Source: Bacillus cabrialesii
Lineage (GTDB): Bacteria; Bacillota; Bacilli; Bacillales; Bacillaceae
Length of the DNA: 64,000 nucleotides
Assembly: GCF_004124315.2 (NCBI RefSeq)
Contig: NZ_CP096889.1
Location: 2,587,001 to 2,651,000 of the forward strand
Direction of reading: 5' to 3'
Shown: one piece after another, positions 59,899-64,000 of the stretch
Position numbering within the stretch: the first letter of the stretch is position 1
Layout of the letters: each line of letters opens with the position of its first letter
Translations under genes and position numbers: made by a program
Notes under the pieces: model-generated
Seen by the model: only the letters and a program-made list of their open reading frames with translations
The model's database searches: none
Told to the model about the DNA's origin: nothing

Positions 59899-61398
59899 AT
59901 GGATAGAATCCAACAGGCAGAGGAAGCTTTGAAAAAAGCGGAGGAAAAGATGAACACTCGTTATCGATTAGGGTACCATATTATGTCCCGAGCAAACTGG
60001 ATCAATGATCCGAACGGGCTTATACACTATAAAGGAGAATACCATGTCTTTTATCAGCATCATCCCTATGATGAGAATTGGGCCCAAATGCATTGGGGCC
60101 ATGTAAAAAGTAAAGATCTCATTCATTGGGAACATCTTCCGGTCGCTTTAGCCCCCGGTGACTCTTTTGATGAAAGCGGCTGTTTCTCAGGAAGTGCAGT
60201 AGAGTATAATGGAAAACTTGCTTTAATTTATACAGGGCATAATGTGATAGATCAAGAGGAAGACATTTTCTATCAAAATCAAAATATCGCTATCAGTCAA
60301 GATGGGATCGTGTTTGAAAAACTTAAGGAAAACCCTGTCATTGCGAAACCGCCGGAAGACAGCTCCCGGCATTTCCGCGATCCTAAAGTATGGAAGCATC
60401 GTAACAGCTGGTATATGGTAGTCGGTAATTCAACGAAAGAAAACGTCGGACGAGTTATTTTATACCACTCGCCCAATTTACGAGATTGGGAATACAAAGG
60501 TGTTCTTGCCCAAAGCGATGGAGATCTCGGCTATATGTGGGAATGTCCTGACTTCTTCGAGTTGGGCGGCAAACATGTCCTGCTCATTTCTCCTCAAGGC
60601 ATTGAAGCAGACGGTGATTCATATAAGAATTTGCATCAAACTGGCTATTTAATTGGAGTATATAATGATGAAACCAACGAATTTGTGTATGGCGATTTTA
60701 CAGAGCTGGATCACGGCCATGACTTTTATGCTGTACAAACGTTACTAGATGATAAAGGACGCAGAATTGCCATAGGCTGGATGGATATGTGGGAATCTGA
60801 GATGCCGACAAAAGCAGATGGATGGTGCGGCGCTTTAACATTGCCTAGAGAATTAACATTGCGGGATGATCATAAAATTTTAATGAATCCTGTGGAAGAA
60901 ACTGCGCTGTTGCGAAAAACAAAACATATAGATTGTGCTAACCAGTTGATTTCAGGAAATTACCTGGCAAAAACAGCCGAAGAGCTTCTTGAAATTCAAG
61001 TCGTGTATGACTTAACAGATTGCAGTGCGGAAACAGTAGGTTTGAAGATTCGCGGTCTTGAAGAAGAAGAAACAGCTATCAAATACAGCATAACTGATCA
61101 GAAGCTGACACTCGATTGCTCTAAGATGGGGAAATCGCGAGACAGTGTGAGAAATGCGCCGCTAGAAGCAAATGGAAAGCTGACTCTGCGTATATTTATT
61201 GACAGATCCTCGATAGAAGTATTCGCCAACCATGGGGAAACAACGATGACTAGCCGTATTTATCCGAAAAAAGACCGCTTGGGAATTGAGCTTTTTTCTG
61301 AGAAAGGCGCTGTAAGGGTTGAGGAACTCACCTACTGGGCTTTAAAAGACATATGGAAAGAAGATGAATCGCTTGAAAAAAATATTTTGCATCGGTGA
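59899..61398 (+). CDS. GH32 beta-fructosidase / sucrose(-6-P) hydrolase
   Basis: A 499-residue intracellular enzyme with no signal peptide. The catalytic nucleophile lies in NWINDPNGL (residues ~35-43), the transition-state Asp in HFRDPKVW, and the acid/base Glu in MWECPDFFEL. A C-terminal beta-sandwich contains the FIDRSSIEVFANHG motif. It hydrolyses sucrose, sucrose-6-phosphate or short fructans. Since the importers do not phosphorylate, unphosphorylated substrates are likelier. Last gene of the operon. Confidence 0.92.
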   Translation: MDRIQQAEEALKKAEEKMNTRYRLGYHIMSRANWINDPNGLIHYKGEYHVFYQHHPYDENWAQMHWGHVKSKDLIHWEHLPVALAPGDSFDESGCFSGSAVEYNGKLALIYTGHNVIDQEEDIFYQNQNIAISQDGIVFEKLKENPVIAKPPEDSSRHFRDPKVWKHRNSWYMVVGNSTKENVGRVILYHSPNLRDWEYKGVLAQSDGDLGYMWECPDFFELGGKHVLLISPQGIEADGDSYKNLHQTGYLIGVYNDETNEFVYGDFTELDHGHDFYAVQTLLDDKGRRIAIGWMDMWESEMPTKADGWCGALTLPRELTLRDDHKILMNPVEETALLRKTKHIDCANQLISGNYLAKTAEELLEIQVVYDLTDCSAETVGLKIRGLEEEETAIKYSITDQKLTLDCSKMGKSRDSVRNAPLEANGKLTLRIFIDRSSIEVFANHGETTMTSRIYPKKDRLGIELFSEKGAVRVEELTYWALKDIWKEDESLEKNILHR

Positions 61399-61443
61399 AA
61401 CATTGATTGATTTCATTCAAGTCCAAAAAGAACGCAATTCAGT

Positions 61444-61596
61444 TTAGAATCTGGAAAACCCATTACTTTCGGAAATAATGTTTGGATTGGAGGAAGTTCA
61501 GTCATTAGTCCAGGAGATACGATAGGTAACAATGTGATGAGAGCTGCTGGATCTGTTGTTAATTGGGAGCAATCCAGTAATTCTTCCGATCAGTAA
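61444..61596 (+). pseudogene. C-terminal fragment of a maltose/galactoside O-acetyltransferase (Maa-like)
   Basis: The left-handed beta-helix segment LESGKPITFGNNVWIGGSSV, then ISPGDTIGNN, corresponds to the C-terminal part of Maa-type acetyltransferases. It has no start and ends prematurely with NWEQSSNSSDQ. It lies after the GH32 gene as debris. Confidence 0.75.
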
Positions 61597-61765
61597 AAGA
61601 GTTATGATCCTTACATCACATAGGCGTTATTCTGTTTCATCAGCTGGAATCAGTATGCCCATCATTTATTAACAGACATCAAAAAAGACCTAAAATGAGG
61701 TAACTGAACTTCTCCCTCCTTCCTCCCATTATGTTATTGAGATTAAATAACACTATTAGAATGCT

Positions 61766-61794
61766 TAAAAAGCCCCCTATTCATAACGGGGGCT
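61766..61794 (-). terminator. Leftward terminator of the third amidase remnant
   Basis: AGCCCCC-GTTATGAATA-GGGGGCT on the minus strand, followed by TTTTAAG. Confidence 0.75.
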
Positions 61795-61829
61795 AAGTAC
61801 TTTATTAATTATAAATTTTATCTGAAACT

Positions 61830-62250
61830 GTTTAACGTCTTCTCCTTTTCACATCGGGTTTGTCACTTTAAAGACACCAGAAGACAAGGAGCGTGATGAT
61901 TTTTTTGCTGCTTGTTTTAGGGCTGGAAGAATTGGAGTTTTTCAGTTTCAACTTTGGCCCAACTGTGATTTTATTTGGCTTTTTAATGATATTCCAGCTC
62001 TGAAGGTTTGTCACACTTACCTCTTCCGACTTTGCAATTCAGGAAAGAGTATCGCCTTTTTTGACTGTGTTAGTTCATCCTGCAGAGCTGCTTGAATAAC
62101 TATTAGTCTTTCCTCCCAAGCCTTAGTTCTTTTTCAATTGCAGCTTTTTCCACCAACCCTCTGACAAAATACGGTGCGGGCAGTACTTCCCGTTCCAGTC
62201 TTGATGCTTGCGGATTCGATCAATGCCCCGGCTGCGGCCCCTATGATTAT
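61830..62250 (-). pseudogene. Third decayed amidase (XlyA/CwlA-type) with LysM trace
   Basis: On the minus strand: the amidase zinc segment IDRIRKHQDWNGKYCPHRIL (62160-62230), then a LysM repeat (TVKKGDTLS, a stop, IAKSEEVSVTNLQSWN) near 61950-62070, then traces of a linker like that at 49621. Several stops and frame changes are present. The LysM part shows it derives from a different amidase (XlyA-like) than cwlA. Confidence 0.8.
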
Positions 62251-62340
62251 AACCCTCATAAAATGAACTCCTCCTGGGTATTGCTATGTAACAACTGCCT
62301 GTCCAATAATGTGTTTTTAAGCATCCGAAGCCATTCATTA
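62230..62340 (-). pseudogene. Promoter/start fragment similar to the YrkS-like gene, fused to the amidase remnant
   Basis: The upstream sequence and first codons (GGAGGAG, ATG, then RVIIIG) resemble 43160-43240, clearly diverged. The frame then runs into the amidase fragment, so the junction is a deletion fusion. Confidence 0.6.
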
Positions 62341-62475
62341 CATGTTTTCGGTTTTAAATAAATCCCTGATCTGCGCGGGTGAGCATAAAGTGATTACAAA
62401 AAAAGCACCCCATCAGGGCGGCAAATTAGAAAGATATCCGTTTTCCCTTTTAACTTTACGTTTAAATGAATCCTT

Positions 62476-63426
62476 TTACATATTCTTATCTGCATTATTC
62501 AATATCGATTTTTCACTCTGCATAGACGGCTCTTTATGTAAAGCCAAAATTAGAGTTATACCGATAATACAGAAAGCGCCCACCCATTGAAAAAAACCAA
62601 ATGGCTCTTTTAGCCAAACAACAGTTGTCACAACTGCTGATAGTGGTTCTAAACTGCCTAACAGGCTTGTTTCTTTAGGTGAAAGGCTTTGCAAACTTTT
62701 TATAAAGAACCAAAACGCAATCATTGTCCCAAACACTGTAACAAATAAAAGATATACATATGCCTCTGCGGTTAAGCTTTTAAAATCCATTTGCCATGGC
62801 GGATGGATAAAACTTAATGCAAAACCGCCGATCATCATAGCCCAGCCTACAACAACAAGGGAATCAAATTTATTTAATAAACCAACGGCATATAACGTAT
62901 AAAAAGCTGCCGCGAATCCTGATAAAACTCCCCATACTACGGTAATTTCCGGTACTGAAAGTTGAGATATTGAACCATTTGTCAGCAGAAAAAAGCACCC
63001 AGCCAGAGCAAGCCCTACTGTTACGATATCTTGCTTGGTAAGAGCGGATTGTTTTCGCAAAAGCGAGTAAAGAATGATGATTACCGGGGATAAATATTGT
63101 AATAGCGTAGCTACGGCTGCATTTCCATGCTGAATGGATGCCATATATGTGTACTGCACGGCAAGCATTCCAAACAATCCAAAAACAAGAAGCTGGCCAG
63201 CTGACGCTTTGTTTTTCCAAATCTCAATAATCTGAGACCGGTCCTTTCTAAACAATTGGAGCATTAAGAGTAAAATGCCCGCCGTAAGCAAGCGAATCGT
63301 TACAAACCAATTCACATCAACTTGATCATCTTGAAATAGTTTTTTTGCTACTGTCCCCCCTATTCCCCAACATGTCGCCCCTGTTATCACATAGAACAAT
63401 CCCATTCTCCTATTTGAAGCATTCAT
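62476..63426 (-). CDS. EamA-family (DMT) exporter
   Basis: A 316-residue protein with ten predicted membrane helices in two EamA repeats (GLFYVITGATCWGIGGTVAK, NAAVATLLQYLSPVIIILYS). Such proteins export amino acids or other metabolites. It is divergent from an AraC-type gene, an arrangement also seen for ydeD/ydeC in B. subtilis, which it resembles. The substrate is unknown. AT-rich 62341-62475 holds no clear terminator. Confidence 0.88.
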   Translation of the reverse strand: MNASNRRMGLFYVITGATCWGIGGTVAKKLFQDDQVDVNWFVTIRLLTAGILLLMLQLFRKDRSQIIEIWKNKASAGQLLVFGLFGMLAVQYTYMASIQHGNAAVATLLQYLSPVIIILYSLLRKQSALTKQDIVTVGLALAGCFFLLTNGSISQLSVPEITVVWGVLSGFAAAFYTLYAVGLLNKFDSLVVVGWAMMIGGFALSFIHPPWQMDFKSLTAEAYVYLLFVTVFGTMIAFWFFIKSLQSLSPKETSLLGSLEPLSAVVTTVVWLKEPFGFFQWVGAFCIIGITLILALHKEPSMQSEKSILNNADKNM

Positions 63427-63533
63427 ACATGATACCTCGCTAATAAATATAATAATAGTGTTATAATAAATGCAAAACCACTTGAAAAATACTCAAATCA
63501 AACGAAAAAATATAAATATATTGAGGTGTCATT

Positions 63534-64000
63534 GTGCAAATAAAAGAATTCATGATTGATCAAAGCTTAAAAGAATTAACAGAGCACCGAACGGTAGAAC
63601 TGCCGGTTGCCTGTTACGAAACAAGGATCAATCAAAATAGAAATGGCTATATACCGCTTCATTGGCATGACGAAATTCAATTTGTTTTGATACGTAAAGG
63701 TATAGCTGTCTTTCAGATAAATGAAGAGAAAATAGAAGTTCACGAAGGGGATGGATTATTTATCAATAGCGGCTGCCTGCACATGGCAGAGGAAAAGGAT
63801 CACTCGGATTGCACTTACATTTGCTTAAATGTGTCACCCCATTTCGTTTTAGCTCAAGAACTTTATCCAAACTACGTACAGCCTTATATTTTTTCAACCA
63901 ATTTATCCTGCATATTTTTGGATGGAAATCAACATTGGGCACAAAACATTTTAAATGCTGTAAAAAAATAAATCAATTGGTTCAACAAAAGACATCACTC
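63534..64000 (+). CDS. AraC-type regulator, N-terminal cupin part (frame broken, runs off the window)
   Basis: The frame from the GTG at 63534 (after GAGGTG) gives 145 residues: an AraC_binding cupin (GYIPLHWHDEIQFVLIRKGI, VHEGDGLFINSGCLHM). It stops at TAA 63969-63971 just after a run of seven A. With one more A the frame would continue INQLVQQKTSL into the expected helical linker and HTH beyond the window. So either a frameshift mutation, a phase-variable or slippage site, or a sequencing error. It probably regulates the divergent exporter. Confidence 0.7.

Noticed and set aside
62342..62590. 82-codon plus-strand frame
   Set aside because: Half of it is antisense to the EamA exporter and the rest is low-complexity. 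No start signal.
1..64000. tRNA or rRNA genes
   Set aside because: None recognised on either strand.

Overview
The window is a low-GC Bacillus subtilis-group chromosome segment. The strongest anchor is at 42410-42826 (+), which reads as the 3' half of the sporulation sigma factor gene sigK (spoIIIC). It is entered at the 5-bp core AATGA where the skin element interrupts sigK. Nearly everything to the left (about 245-42433) is therefore the body of a skin-like, PBSX-related prophage. The 5' half of sigK and the recombinase spoIVCA are expected left of position 1 and are not visible.

Layout of the element, left to right: an LXG polymorphic toxin with its presumed immunity gene (+); an IS3-family insertion sequence sitting in the loop of the terminator between the toxin operon and the phage late operon; then, all on the minus strand and so read right to left in time, the lysis genes (cwlA amidase, holin, XepA-like), tail fibre and baseplate genes, tape measure, tail chaperone, a type I toxin-antitoxin pair, tail tube and sheath, head-tail connector genes, capsid, protease, portal and terminase. 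Upstream of terminase is a block of accessory genes: a RelA/SpoT-type synthetase, a coiled-coil protein, a lipoprotein, a membrane protein and a secreted peptide. Next come the sigma-like activator yqaQ and the early module (RusA, DnaC-like loader, DnaD-like, RecT, YqaJ nuclease, yqaI/yqaH), then the divergent yqaF/sknR switch and yqaB beside the attachment site.

The prophage looks defective. The tape-measure gene carries a one-base frameshift and the replication gene yqaM has an in-frame amber codon. Its selected role is probably excision from sigK during sporulation, plus its cargo.

Right of spoIIIC is chromosome rich in mobile debris. A compact four-gene set (GNAT-PUA/ASCH, ASCH, P-loop kinase, DUF3850) is the best candidate for an undescribed system. 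A Rap/Phr pair follows, then a second LXG toxin (LHH nuclease) with YobK-type immunity. That toxin shares a 774-bp near-identical 5' segment with the first one. After it lies a collapsed second skin-like element: a broken amidase, a holin fragment, a membrane-gene fragment, yqaC and a broken yqaB, in the same order and orientation as element 1 but without the roughly 36-kb phage body.

From 52.7 kb the chromosome is more conventional. It has a nitronate monooxygenase, then a LacI-controlled operon for sucrose/fructo-oligosaccharide use (binding lipoprotein, two ABC permeases, an MFS symporter, a GH32 hydrolase) with operators and a cre site around its promoter. Fragments of an acetyltransferase and a third amidase follow, and the window ends with an EamA exporter divergent from an AraC-type regulator whose frame breaks at a poly-A run.
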